A stretch of DNA of 16,086 nucleotides, taken from Flavobacteriaceae bacterium. Lineage in GTDB: Bacteria; Bacteroidota; Bacteroidia; Flavobacteriales; Flavobacteriaceae. Below the pieces are notes generated by a model. The model was not told the origin of the DNA. It saw nothing but the letters and a program-made list of their open reading frames with translations, and did not search any database. This document shows, piece after piece, positions 6,455 to 14,877 of the stretch; the stretch's first letter is position 1, and each line of letters starts with the position of its first letter. The stretch lies in assembly GCA_030613745.1 (NCBI GenBank), contig JAUWLK010000032.1, positions 1-16,086 of the forward strand. Direction: 5' to 3'. Made by a program: the position numbers and the translations under genes.

Positions 6455-8431
6455 ATGGCAGTTCAAAAAAAACAAATATTAAACAAAGTGTATTTATTTA
6501 CAGGGTTTATGTTTTTGTTTGCTATTGCTATTGGGTATAAATTAGTTCAAATTGAATTTATTGATGGTGATGATTACAGAAAATTAGCTGAACAAGGAAC
6601 CATAAAAACCTTTGAAATAGCGGCAAATAGAGGTAATGTTTATACTTCAGACGGTAGTTTATTGGCAACATCAGTTTCGAAATTTGATATAAGAATGGAT
6701 CCTGTTTCTGTTTCAGATGAAAATTTTGAGAATGGCATTAAGGATTTGAGCAGATCATTATCAAAAATGCTAGGGAAAAGTTCTGGTTATTACGAAAACT
6801 ATATCCGTAAAGCTAAAAAAAGTAAAAACAGATATTTATTTATCACTCGAAATTTAAGTTATAATGAATATCAAAAAATAAAAAAATTTCCAATTTTCAA
6901 ATTAGGTACCTACAGAGGTGGTTTTATTGTAGAGCAGCGTACAGTAAGAGAACACCCAATTGGGAGAATAGCCGAACGCGCTGTTGGTTATGATGATTAT
7001 AGGGGTAGAGTTGGTATTGAAGGAAGTTTTTACGAGTTTTTGAGAGGTAAAAACGGAAAAAGATTAAAACAAAAAATAGCAAAAGGGCAGTGGAAACCAT
7101 TAAATGATAACAATGAAATAGAGCCAATTGATGGAAAAGATATCATCACAACCATTGATTTGAATATTCAAGATATAGCTCATCATGCTTTATTAGAGCA
7201 GTTAGAAAAATTTAGTGCAGATCACGGTTCTGTAGTTGTTATGGAAACAAAAACAGGAGCAATTAAGGCAATATCAAATTTGGGTAGAACTTCAAAAGGA
7301 ACCTATTACGAGCAAAGAAATTATGCGATATATGAATCTCATGAACCAGGATCAACATTCAAATTAATGAGTATGGTTGTTGCTTTAGAAGATAAAGTAA
7401 TTGATACCTCAACAGTTATTGATACTGAAAAAGGTGTGATTACATTTTATAGAAAAAAAGTTCGCGATTCACATAATGGAGGTTATGGTAAAATATCAGC
7501 AGCAAGAGTATTTGAAGTTTCTTCAAATGTTGGAATAGTAAAAATTGTCAATGAAAATTATAAAGACAACCCCAAGAAATTTATAGAAGGATTGAATAGA
7601 ATGAATATTGGAGAAAAAATAGGTTTACCAATAAAAGGCGAAGGAAATCCAATAATTCCAAATCCAAAAGATAAAAAATCTTGGAATGGTTTGTCTTTAC
7701 CTTGGATGGCTTATGGTTACGGAGTTTCATTTACACCTTTGCAAACATTAACTTTTTACAATGCAATAGCAAATGATGGCGAAATGGTAAAGCCGAGATT
7801 TGTGAAAGAAATACGAACTCAAAGCAATGTGATTACAAAATTTGAAAAAGAAGTAATTAATCCAAAGATTTGTTCTCAACAAACTATTGATTATGTAAAA
7901 GTGATGATGTCAAATGTGGTTAAACAAGGAACTGCAGAAAATATTTATGACAAAAATTTTTCAATGGCAGGAAAAACAGGTACATGTCAAACCGATTACT
8001 GGAAAGGAGAAACGCAATATATTTCTTCATTTGTTGGATATTTTCCTGCTGATGAGCCAAAATATTCGTGCATAGTGGTAATTCACAAACCAGACAAAAA
8101 AATTGGTTATTACGGAAATATAGTAGCAGCTCCGGTATTTAAAAAAATTGCACGTAAAATTTATTCGGAAACTCCTACGCAAGATGAGGTTGAGTTCCAA
8201 TCTGATTATGTGATGTTAAATAAAACATATAAAAGTTACGATAAAAAGGTTAATACATTGTATAAAAAGGTTCCTAATGTGAAAAATATGCCAGGGATGG
8301 ATGCCATTTCATTATTAGAGAATTTAGGTTTTAAAGTGAATTTTATTGGAATAGGAAAAGTAAAATCACAATCTATAAAACCAGGTGCAGCATTAAAAAA
8401 AGGAGAAATTATCTCATTAGATCTGTCATAA
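6455..8431 (+). CDS. ftsI: Septal peptidoglycan transpeptidase FtsI (class B penicillin-binding protein) with PASTA domain
   Basis: This 658-residue class B PBP cross-links septal peptidoglycan together with the SEDS polymerase FtsW. It has one N-terminal membrane anchor (about 13-31), a dimerisation/pedestal domain starting with the RGN motif near 59-61, and a transpeptidase domain with all three active-site motifs: STFK with catalytic Ser300, SSN at 356-358 and KTGT at 507-510. A C-terminal PASTA-like domain (about 604-658, starting VPNVKNMPG) follows. Such a domain occurs in other Bacteroidota FtsI proteins and could bind peptidoglycan or stabilise the fold. No active-site residue is missing. 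It starts 2 bp after the ftsL-like gene. Confidence 0.95.
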   Translation: MAVQKKQILNKVYLFTGFMFLFAIAIGYKLVQIEFIDGDDYRKLAEQGTIKTFEIAANRGNVYTSDGSLLATSVSKFDIRMDPVSVSDENFENGIKDLSRSLSKMLGKSSGYYENYIRKAKKSKNRYLFITRNLSYNEYQKIKKFPIFKLGTYRGGFIVEQRTVREHPIGRIAERAVGYDDYRGRVGIEGSFYEFLRGKNGKRLKQKIAKGQWKPLNDNNEIEPIDGKDIITTIDLNIQDIAHHALLEQLEKFSADHGSVVVMETKTGAIKAISNLGRTSKGTYYEQRNYAIYESHEPGSTFKLMSMVVALEDKVIDTSTVIDTEKGVITFYRKKVRDSHNGGYGKISAARVFEVSSNVGIVKIVNENYKDNPKKFIEGLNRMNIGEKIGLPIKGEGNPIIPNPKDKKSWNGLSLPWMAYGYGVSFTPLQTLTFYNAIANDGEMVKPRFVKEIRTQSNVITKFEKEVINPKICSQQTIDYVKVMMSNVVKQGTAENIYDKNFSMAGKTGTCQTDYWKGETQYISSFVGYFPADEPKYSCIVVIHKPDKKIGYYGNIVAAPVFKKIARKIYSETPTQDEVEFQSDYVMLNKTYKSYDKKVNTLYKKVPNVKNMPGMDAISLLENLGFKVNFIGIGKVKSQSIKPGAALKKGEIISLDLS

Positions 8432-8451
8432 GATCTTAATATAAAAATTGA

Positions 8452-9915
8452 TTGAATAAATTAAAAGACATATTATATAAAGTTGCTGTTGAATCGGTAA
8501 TTGGCACTACCGAAGTGGCAATTGAAAACGTTGCATTTGATTCTAGAAAAGTTATAAAAAACACATTGTTTGTAGCTCAAAAAGGATTAATATTTAACGG
8601 GCATCAATTTGTTGATAAAGCTATTGAAAAAGGAGCTGTAGCAATAATTTGTGAAGATTTACCAATAAATATTAAATCAAATATTACATATATTCAAGTA
8701 GTAAATAGTGATGAAGCTTTGGCAATAATAGCTTCAAATTTTTATGACAATCCTTCAGAAAAATTAAAACTAGTTGGAGTTACAGGAACCAATGGTAAAA
8801 CTACCATTGCAACTTTATTGTATAAATTATTCAAAAAAGCAGGATATAAAGTAGGCTTATTATCTACCATAAAAATTATGATTGATGAGCTTGAAAAGGA
8901 TACTACGCATACTACACCAGATTCTCTTACTATTAATAAAACCTTACATAAAATGGTTTTGGCTGGTGCAGAATTTTGCTTTATGGAAGTTAGCTCTCAC
9001 GGGATTCATCAAAAAAGAACAGCGGGTTTACTTTTTCAAGGAGGAATATTTACCAATTTAACACATGACCATTTAGATTATCACAAGTCATTTGCTGAAT
9101 ACAGAGATGTGAAAAAAATATTTTTTGATAATCTGCCAAAAACTGCATTTGCTTTAGTGAATATTGATGATAAAAATGGGGCAGTAATGTTACAAAATAC
9201 TTCTGCTAAAAAATATACTTACGCTTTAAAAACCATTGCTGATTATAAGGTGAAAATTTTAGAAAATCAATTTGATGGTCTTTTGTTAAATATTGATAAT
9301 CAAGAAGTTTGGACAAAGCTAATAGGAATTTTTAATGCTTATAATTTATTGGCAATTTACGCTACTGCGGATTTGTTAGGTTTAGATAAATTAGAAATAT
9401 TACAAATAATTAGCAATTTAGAAAATGTTGATGGAAGATTTCAACATGCTATATCGAAAAGCGGGATTTATTCTATAGTTGATTATGCACATACTCCTGA
9501 TGCTTTAAAAAATGTTTTAGAAACCATCAATACCATTCGAACAAAGAATGAACAAGTAATAACAGTAGTTGGTTGTGGCGGAGATAGAGATAAAGCCAAG
9601 CGACCAAAAATCGGTCACATCGCTTCTGCTTTAAGTACACAAGTAGTTTTTACGTCAGATAATCCGAGAAGCGAAGATCCTGAATTGATTATCAAAGATA
9701 TTGAAGCAGGTGTTGCTCCTGAAAATTACAAGAAAACAATATCAATTACAAACAGAAAACAAGCAATTAAAACGGCATGTAAACTAGCAAATAAAGATGA
9801 CATCATTTTGGTTGCAGGAAAGGGGCATGAAACTTATCAAATTATTGGAAATGTAAAATCAAATTTTGATGATTTTAAAATTGTAAGTGAATTATTAACT
9901 GAATTAAATAAATAA
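8452..9915 (+). CDS. murE: UDP-MurNAc-tripeptide synthetase MurE (meso-diaminopimelate adding)
   Basis: MurE adds the third amino acid to UDP-MurNAc-L-Ala-D-Glu in the cytoplasm using ATP. The 487-residue sequence has the ligase P-loop GTNGKTT with Gly112 and Lys116, EVSSHGIHQKR, THDHLDYHKS, and DNPRSEDP from 403; the DNPR motif is the recognised signature for meso-diaminopimelate. The start is forced: a TGA stop lies immediately upstream in frame (8449-8451), TTG at 8452 yields the family N-terminus KLKDILYKV, and no early ATG follows. MurE needs the product of MurD, yet the murD of this cluster is truncated, so an active MurD must exist elsewhere if this pathway runs. The catalytic motifs appear intact. 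Confidence 0.96.
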   Translation: MNKLKDILYKVAVESVIGTTEVAIENVAFDSRKVIKNTLFVAQKGLIFNGHQFVDKAIEKGAVAIICEDLPINIKSNITYIQVVNSDEALAIIASNFYDNPSEKLKLVGVTGTNGKTTIATLLYKLFKKAGYKVGLLSTIKIMIDELEKDTTHTTPDSLTINKTLHKMVLAGAEFCFMEVSSHGIHQKRTAGLLFQGGIFTNLTHDHLDYHKSFAEYRDVKKIFFDNLPKTAFALVNIDDKNGAVMLQNTSAKKYTYALKTIADYKVKILENQFDGLLLNIDNQEVWTKLIGIFNAYNLLAIYATADLLGLDKLEILQIISNLENVDGRFQHAISKSGIYSIVDYAHTPDALKNVLETINTIRTKNEQVITVVGCGGDRDKAKRPKIGHIASALSTQVVFTSDNPRSEDPELIIKDIEAGVAPENYKKTISITNRKQAIKTACKLANKDDIILVAGKGHETYQIIGNVKSNFDDFKIVSELLTELNK

Positions 9916-9926
9916 AATCAACGAAT

Positions 9927-11159
9927 ATGCTTTACTACTTATTTGAATATCTTGAAAAACATTACAGCTTATCTGGAGCTGGATTGTTTCAATATATATC
10001 ATTTCGTTCAGCGTTAGCATTTGCATTTTCACTATTGATTTCAACTATTTACGGAAGAAGGATAATTGATAAATTACGTCGTTTACAAGTTGGAGAATCT
10101 GTAAGAGATTTAGGGTTGGAAGGTCAAAAAGAAAAAACAGGTACTCCTACTATGGGAGGTTTGATCATTATTTTGGCAACATTAATTCCTGTACTTCTTT
10201 TCGCTAAACTGGAAAATATTTATATCATTATATTAATAATTACTACCCTTTGGATGGGAACTATTGGTTTTATTGATGATTATATAAAAGTGTTTAGAAA
10301 AAACAAAGATGGTTTAAAAGGTAGATTTAAAATTGTTGGTCAGATTACATTAGGTGCTTTTGTTGGCTTTATACTGTATTTTAATCCTGATGTAGTTGTA
10401 AAAGAAAAACTTCCGGTTGATAAGGTTGTTCAAACACAATCGTTAACAGTTCCCACTAATCATTTTAGTGAAGCACATAAATCTACTAAAACTACAATTC
10501 CTTTTGTAAAAAATAATGAATTTGATTATGTGAGTTTATTGGGTTGGATGGGTGAAAAAGCAAAAGACTATGTATGGATAGTGTACATTTTGGTAGTGAT
10601 TTTTATTATAACTGCTGTGTCAAATGGTGCAAATTTAACAGATGGTATTGATGGTTTAGCAGCTGGTAGTTCGGCTATAATGGTTTTAGCATTAGCTGTT
10701 TTTGCATGGGTTTCGGGTAATATCATATTTGCCGATTACTTAAATGTAATGTATATACCAAATTCAGGTGAAATGACCATTTTTATTAGTGCTTTTGTTG
10801 GAGGTTTAGTTGGGTTTTTATGGTACAATGCTTTTCCTGCACAGGTTTTTATGGGAGACACAGGTAGTTTAACCATCGGAGGAATCATTGCTGTACTAGC
10901 TTTTTCAGTAAGAAAAGAATTTTTAATTCCAATTTTAGCTGGAATTTTCTTAGTAGAAAATTTTTCGGTAGTAATACAGGTAGCATATTTTAAATATACA
11001 CGAAAAAGATTCGGTGAAGGTAGACGTATATTTTTAATGTCGCCTTTGCATCATCATTATCAAAAAAAAGGATATCACGAAAGTAAAATAGTAACCAGAT
11101 TTTGGATTGTAGGAATTTTGCTTGCGGTATTATCCATATTGACATTAAAAGTAAGATAA
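9927..11159 (+). CDS. mraY: Phospho-N-acetylmuramoyl-pentapeptide transferase MraY
   Basis: MraY moves phospho-MurNAc-pentapeptide from UDP to undecaprenyl phosphate, making lipid I at the inner membrane. The 410-residue protein has the multi-pass membrane pattern of the family and its key motifs: TPTMGG near 72-77, the metal-binding pair Asp117-Asp118 in GFIDDY, NLTDGIDGLA with Asp239, MGDTGSL with Asp311, and the triple histidine at 375-377 in SPLHHHYQKKG. A longer hydrophilic stretch at about 155-205 is common in Bacteroidota forms. It starts 11 bp after murE. All catalytic residues are present, so the lipid I step should be working. Confidence 0.97.
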   Translation: MLYYLFEYLEKHYSLSGAGLFQYISFRSALAFAFSLLISTIYGRRIIDKLRRLQVGESVRDLGLEGQKEKTGTPTMGGLIIILATLIPVLLFAKLENIYIIILIITTLWMGTIGFIDDYIKVFRKNKDGLKGRFKIVGQITLGAFVGFILYFNPDVVVKEKLPVDKVVQTQSLTVPTNHFSEAHKSTKTTIPFVKNNEFDYVSLLGWMGEKAKDYVWIVYILVVIFIITAVSNGANLTDGIDGLAAGSSAIMVLALAVFAWVSGNIIFADYLNVMYIPNSGEMTIFISAFVGGLVGFLWYNAFPAQVFMGDTGSLTIGGIIAVLAFSVRKEFLIPILAGIFLVENFSVVIQVAYFKYTRKRFGEGRRIFLMSPLHHHYQKKGYHESKIVTRFWIVGILLAVLSILTLKVR

Positions 11160-11184
11160 ACAATAACAATTAAATTATATATAA

Positions 11185-11733
11185 ATGAGTATTTCAGCTT
11201 ATGCTTTACAAACAAATTTCAATATTAAAAATGCAATGGCATCTAACACTTTAATTGATTTAATGAAAGTGCGTAATGATACTGTAAGAGATATTTTATC
11301 CGATTTTGAAAATGAAGAACACAGATTAGAAAAAGTATTAATAATAAATGGGGTACAGTATATCAATGATTCAAAGGCTGTAAATGTAAATGCTACTTAT
11401 TATGCATTAGATAGTATTGAAACATCAATGGTTTGGATAGTTGGAGGTGTAGATACAGGGAATGATTATGAACCATTATTACCATTGATCAATGAAAAAG
11501 TAAAAGCAATTATTTGTTTGGGTGATAACAATCAAAAGCTAATTGAAACATTTGCTAATGTTGTTGATTTTATGATTGAAACAATAAGTTTAGATGAAGC
11601 TGTAAAAATTGCATATAAATTAACAGAAGAGGGTGATGTGGTATTATTATCACCTGCTTGTGCAAGTTATGATTTGTTTGAAAATTATAAAGATAGAGGC
11701 AGTCAATTTAAACAGGCTGTAAGACAATTATAA
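11185..11733 (+). CDS. murD: N-terminally truncated MurD: C-terminal ligase domain only (probable remnant)
   Basis: The 182 residues align with the last third of MurD (UDP-MurNAc-L-alanine:D-glutamate ligase). Family motifs present are HRLEK at 46-50, NDSKAVN at 61-67, GGVDTGNDY at 87-95 and LLSPACASYDLF at 154-165. The UDP-binding N-terminal domain and central ATP-binding domain (GxTGTNGKT P-loop), together some 260 residues in a usual 440-450, are absent, and the 25-bp gap after mraY cannot hold them. Two positions matching D-Glu-binding residues of E. coli MurD are changed: Thr321 to Val66 and Lys348 to Thr91. The frame has no stop or frameshift and begins at a plausible ATG. It cannot catalyse the ligase reaction alone; it could be a decaying remnant, a domain kept for another role, or an assembly deletion. 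Confidence 0.85.
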   Translation: MSISAYALQTNFNIKNAMASNTLIDLMKVRNDTVRDILSDFENEEHRLEKVLIINGVQYINDSKAVNVNATYYALDSIETSMVWIVGGVDTGNDYEPLLPLINEKVKAIICLGDNNQKLIETFANVVDFMIETISLDEAVKIAYKLTEEGDVVLLSPACASYDLFENYKDRGSQFKQAVRQL

Positions 11734-11760
11734 AAAATAAGTTAACCGTAGAGTGTATTA

Positions 11761-12963
11761 ATGACACGAATTTTAAAAAATATTAAAGGTGACAAAACCA
11801 TTTGGGCAATAGTAGCAGTATTGGCTATTTTTTCCTTTCTTCCTGTGTATAGTGCAAGTACTAACCTAGTGTATGTAGCCGGAACAGGTACTACATTAGG
11901 TTATTTACTAAAGCACGCCATACTGTTATTGCTCGGGTTTGTTATCGTTTATGCTACACATAAAATTCCATATAGATACTTTAGTGGGATATCTGTATTA
12001 ATGATACCAGTAGTATTGCTATTATTAATATTTACACTTACCCAAGGTACAGTAATAAATGGTGCAAATGCAAGCAGATGGATACATATACCATTTATTG
12101 GAGTTGGTTTTCAAACATCAACTTTAGCAGCGGTTGTTTTAATGATGTATGTGTCTAGATATTTGGCTAGAAATAAAGAAAAACAAATTGAATTTAAGGA
12201 AAGTTTTTTATACCTGTGGTTACCTGTAGGATTAGTTTTATTATTGATATTACCTGCTAATTTTTCAACAACTGCAATTACTTTTTCTATGGTAGTTTTG
12301 TTAACTTTTTTTGGTGGTTATCCAATAAAATATATTTCAATGATTTTAGGTGTAGGAGTTTTAGCTTTAGCACTATTTATTATTACTGTTAAGGCTTTCC
12401 CTGATACAATAAAAAATAGCAGAATTAATACTTGGTCAAGTAGAGTAGAGAATTTTATTTCAGGTAATACAGAAGACAACTATCAGGCAGAAAAAGCAAA
12501 AATCGCTTTTGCTTCTGGAGAGATTTATGGAAAAGGACCAGGAAAAAGTGCTCAAAAAAACTTTCTACCTCAATCTTCATCCGATTTTATTTATGCAATT
12601 ATTGGTGAAGAATTTGGGTTAATTGGAGCCGTTTTTATCATTCTTTTGTATTTGGGATTATTATTTCGAATAGTTATTATAGCAACTAAAACCGAAACTA
12701 TTTTTGGTACTTTATTGGTGTTAGGAGTTGGTTTTCCAATAATATTTCAAGCTTTAATTAATATGGCAGTTGCTGTTGGATTAATCCCTGTGACAGGGCA
12801 GCCACTTCCTTTAATTAGTACTGGTGGTACTTCGATTTGGATGACATGTTTTGCTATTGGAATTGTATTAAGTGTGAGTGCTTCAAATGGTAAGGTATTA
12901 TATAAATCTGATAAAGAAGAATTAGAAAACCCTTTAGATATATTACATGAAGCAGTCGGTTAA
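11761..12963 (+). CDS. ftsW: Peptidoglycan glycosyltransferase FtsW (SEDS family)
   Basis: FtsW polymerises lipid II into glycan strands at the septum in partnership with FtsI. The 400-residue protein is a multi-pass membrane protein with the SEDS pattern: INGANASRWI after the early membrane segments, a large periplasmic loop carrying EKAKIAFASGEIYGKGPG, SSSDFIYAIIGEEFG with Asp275 matching the aspartate proposed as catalytic in this family, and the C-terminal PVTGQPLPLISTGGTS motif typical of FtsW/RodA. Position between murD and murG identifies it as FtsW rather than RodA. The start at ATG 11761 is 27 bp past the murD remnant stop. Its end overlaps murG by 17 nt. Confidence 0.95.
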   Translation: MTRILKNIKGDKTIWAIVAVLAIFSFLPVYSASTNLVYVAGTGTTLGYLLKHAILLLLGFVIVYATHKIPYRYFSGISVLMIPVVLLLLIFTLTQGTVINGANASRWIHIPFIGVGFQTSTLAAVVLMMYVSRYLARNKEKQIEFKESFLYLWLPVGLVLLLILPANFSTTAITFSMVVLLTFFGGYPIKYISMILGVGVLALALFIITVKAFPDTIKNSRINTWSSRVENFISGNTEDNYQAEKAKIAFASGEIYGKGPGKSAQKNFLPQSSSDFIYAIIGEEFGLIGAVFIILLYLGLLFRIVIIATKTETIFGTLLVLGVGFPIIFQALINMAVAVGLIPVTGQPLPLISTGGTSIWMTCFAIGIVLSVSASNGKVLYKSDKEELENPLDILHEAVG

Positions 12964-14038
12964 CATATTATTGAGCGGTGGTGGTACCGGTGGTCATATA
13001 TATCCGGCTATCGCTATTGCCGATGAATTAAAAAAAAGGTACCCAAATGCAAATTTTTTATTTGTAGGAGCTAGTGATAGAATGGAAATGGAAAAAGTGC
13101 CTCAAGCCGGATATAAAATAGAAGGTTTAAATATTTCTGGTATTCAAAGGAGTTTGTCAGCTAAGAATTTAGCTTTTCCATTTAAATTAATACAAAGTTT
13201 GTACAGAGCTAATAAAATAATTAAAAAATTTCGACCCAAAGTGGTTATAGGTACAGGAGGGTTTGCTTCTGGACCAACTTTATTTATGGCAAATAAAAAA
13301 AAGATACCTAGTATTATTCAGGAACAAAACTCATTTCCAGGTATAACGAATAAATTATTAGCCAAAAAAGTAAAAAAAATATGTGTTGCATATGATGGAT
13401 TAGAAGACTTTTTTCCGAAGGAGAAAATTATCAAAACAGGAAATCCTGTAAGGCAAGATTTATTAGAAATATCTGATAAAAGAAAAGAAGCAATTCGTTT
13501 TTTCAAGCTTGATGAAAATAAAAAAACTTTGGTAGTTCTTGGAGGAAGTCTTGGTGCTAGAGTTATTAACCAAACTATTGAAAAATATTTAAATAACATC
13601 TTAGTAAATAATGTGCAAATAATATGGCAAACGGGAAAATTGTACATAGATGAATACGAAAAATACAATAAAACTGAAGGAGTTCATGTGTATGAATTTA
13701 TTCAAAAAATGGATCTACTTTATGCTGCTTCAGATATTATTATCAGTAGAGCAGGAGCAGGTACAATATCAGAATTGTGTATAGTTGGAAAACCGATAAT
13801 TTTCATTCCGTCTCCCAATGTTGCCGAAGATCATCAAACAAAAAATGCTTTAGCAATAACAAGTAATGATGCAGCATTGATGTTAAAAGAAAATGAACTT
13901 GAAAAATTTCAAACAACTTTTAATGAGTTAATAAATGATGTAGAAAAACAAAAACTTTTGAGTCACAATATTAAAAAAATGGCTTTACCAAATGCTACAA
14001 AACATATTGTTGATGAAATTGAAAAATATATAAAATAA
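12947..14038 (+). CDS. murG: UDP-GlcNAc:lipid I N-acetylglucosaminyltransferase MurG
   Basis: MurG transfers GlcNAc to lipid I on the inner face of the cytoplasmic membrane, forming lipid II. The 363-residue GT-B protein contains the N-terminal glycine-rich loop GGTGGHIYP near residues 12-20, VIGTGGFASGP, EQNSFPGITNKLL, the second glycine-rich loop GGSLGARVIN, and the donor-binding stretch SRAGAGTISEL with PSPNVAEDHQTKNA. Length is normal. The start codon lies within the last codons of ftsW (17-nt overlap), which indicates coupled translation. Downstream, where murC usually follows in this group, there is only a 104-bp gap before ftsQ. Confidence 0.97.
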   Translation: MKQSVNILLSGGGTGGHIYPAIAIADELKKRYPNANFLFVGASDRMEMEKVPQAGYKIEGLNISGIQRSLSAKNLAFPFKLIQSLYRANKIIKKFRPKVVIGTGGFASGPTLFMANKKKIPSIIQEQNSFPGITNKLLAKKVKKICVAYDGLEDFFPKEKIIKTGNPVRQDLLEISDKRKEAIRFFKLDENKKTLVVLGGSLGARVINQTIEKYLNNILVNNVQIIWQTGKLYIDEYEKYNKTEGVHVYEFIQKMDLLYAASDIIISRAGAGTISELCIVGKPIIFIPSPNVAEDHQTKNALAITSNDAALMLKENELEKFQTTFNELINDVEKQKLLSHNIKKMALPNATKHIVDEIEKYIK

Positions 14039-14062
14039 GAATTATGTGCTAAATACTTTGGT

Positions 14063-14114
14063 AACTATGGCAATTGGATTAAACAATAGGGGTTGAATTA
14101 TAATTGCCATAGTT
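14063..14114 (+). repeat. Perfect 13-bp inverted repeat in the murG-ftsQ gap
   Basis: AACTATGGCAATT (14063-14075) and AATTGCCATAGTT (14102-14114) are exact reverse complements, separated by a 26-nt loop. The right arm runs into TTTTAAAA, so the structure could be a weak terminator or attenuator within the operon, or a protein-binding palindrome. It occupies the place where murC is usually found in related organisms, so it could also be a scar or small mobile remnant. No other copy of the arm was noticed in this window. Confidence 0.6.
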
Positions 14115-14142
14115 TTAAAAATTTAGTTTTAAATATAAAGAA

Positions 14143-14874
14143 TTGAAAAAGTACATTTTACATATCAAATTTTTTTTACTAATCCTATTGGTTGTTTTTT
14201 TATATGGATTTGCTTCACATAGAAATGAAAGTAAAAAAATTAATGATATCAATGTGGTTTTTAAAAATGGTGATAACCTTTTTATAAGTTATGAAATGGT
14301 TAATAAGTTGTTAATACAAAATTTAGGAACCGATATAAATCAATCAAAAGAAAAATTAAATTTGAACAATTTAGAAGAATTTATGCAATCCAATGAAATG
14401 ATTGAAAATGCAGATATTTTTCTAACAATAAAAGGGGATTTAGGAGCAATAATTACACAAAGGTCACCGGTTTTACGAGTAGCAAATAAAACAGGATCAT
14501 ATTATTATGATAAACTTGGTAAAAAAATGCCATTATCAAATAATTATTCTGCCAGAGTTCCTATAACATCAAGTGAATTAAATAAAAATAATTGTAGCGA
14601 TATAATTTGTTTAGCAAATAGAATTAAAAATGATGTTTTTTTGCAAAAGCAAATCATAGGAATTAATCAAATTGAAAATAAGAGTACAAAACAATTTGAG
14701 CTGAAAACACGCTTGGGAGATCAAATAATAATTTTTGGAGATTTGAAAAGGGTAGATGAAAAGATAAAAAAGTTAAAAGTATTTTATCAAAAAGCGATAT
14801 CAGATAGTACCATAAATAACTATAAAACAATTAATCTAAAATTTAATAATCAAGTTGTTTGTGCAAAATACTAA
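14143..14874 (+). CDS. ftsQ: Cell division protein FtsQ
   Basis: This 243-residue bitopic protein has one N-terminal membrane helix (about 8-24, KFFLLILLVVFLYGFA) and a periplasmic domain with the fold pattern expected of FtsQ/DivIB: an N-terminal POTRA-like part (about 32-105, including LNLNNLEEFM and ENADIFLTIKGDLGAIITQRSPVLRV) and a beta-rich C-terminal half (IIGINQIENKSTKQFELKTR). FtsQ links FtsL/FtsB-type partners in the divisome. The sequence is divergent, as usual for the family, and position immediately before ftsA is the strongest support. The start is TTG at 14143: an in-frame TAA lies 27 bp upstream with no ATG between. The stop is 3 bp before ftsA. Confidence 0.88.
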   Translation: MKKYILHIKFFLLILLVVFLYGFASHRNESKKINDINVVFKNGDNLFISYEMVNKLLIQNLGTDINQSKEKLNLNNLEEFMQSNEMIENADIFLTIKGDLGAIITQRSPVLRVANKTGSYYYDKLGKKMPLSNNYSARVPITSSELNKNNCSDIICLANRIKNDVFLQKQIIGINQIENKSTKQFELKTRLGDQIIIFGDLKRVDEKIKKLKVFYQKAISDSTINNYKTINLKFNNQVVCAKY

Positions 14875-14877
14875 AAT

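Noticed and set aside
6924..7127. 67-codon minus-strand open frame inside ftsI
   Set aside because: It lies fully opposite the conserved ftsI coding sequence, has no family signature and no start context; it is a shadow frame.
8419..8436. AGATCT repeated on both sides of the ftsI stop codon, forming a 6-bp hairpin
   Set aside because: AGATCT is itself a palindrome, so two copies always look like a stem; no U-run follows and the operon continues into murE, so I do not call a terminator.
13234..13243. AAAGTGGTTA in murG resembling a MraZ box
   Set aside because: Single copy inside conserved coding sequence without a partner at 10-bp spacing.
13318..13668. 116-codon minus-strand open frame inside murG
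   Set aside because: Opposite conserved murG motifs including GGSLGAR; composition (Phe/Ser-rich) is what reverse reading of A-rich coding DNA produces.
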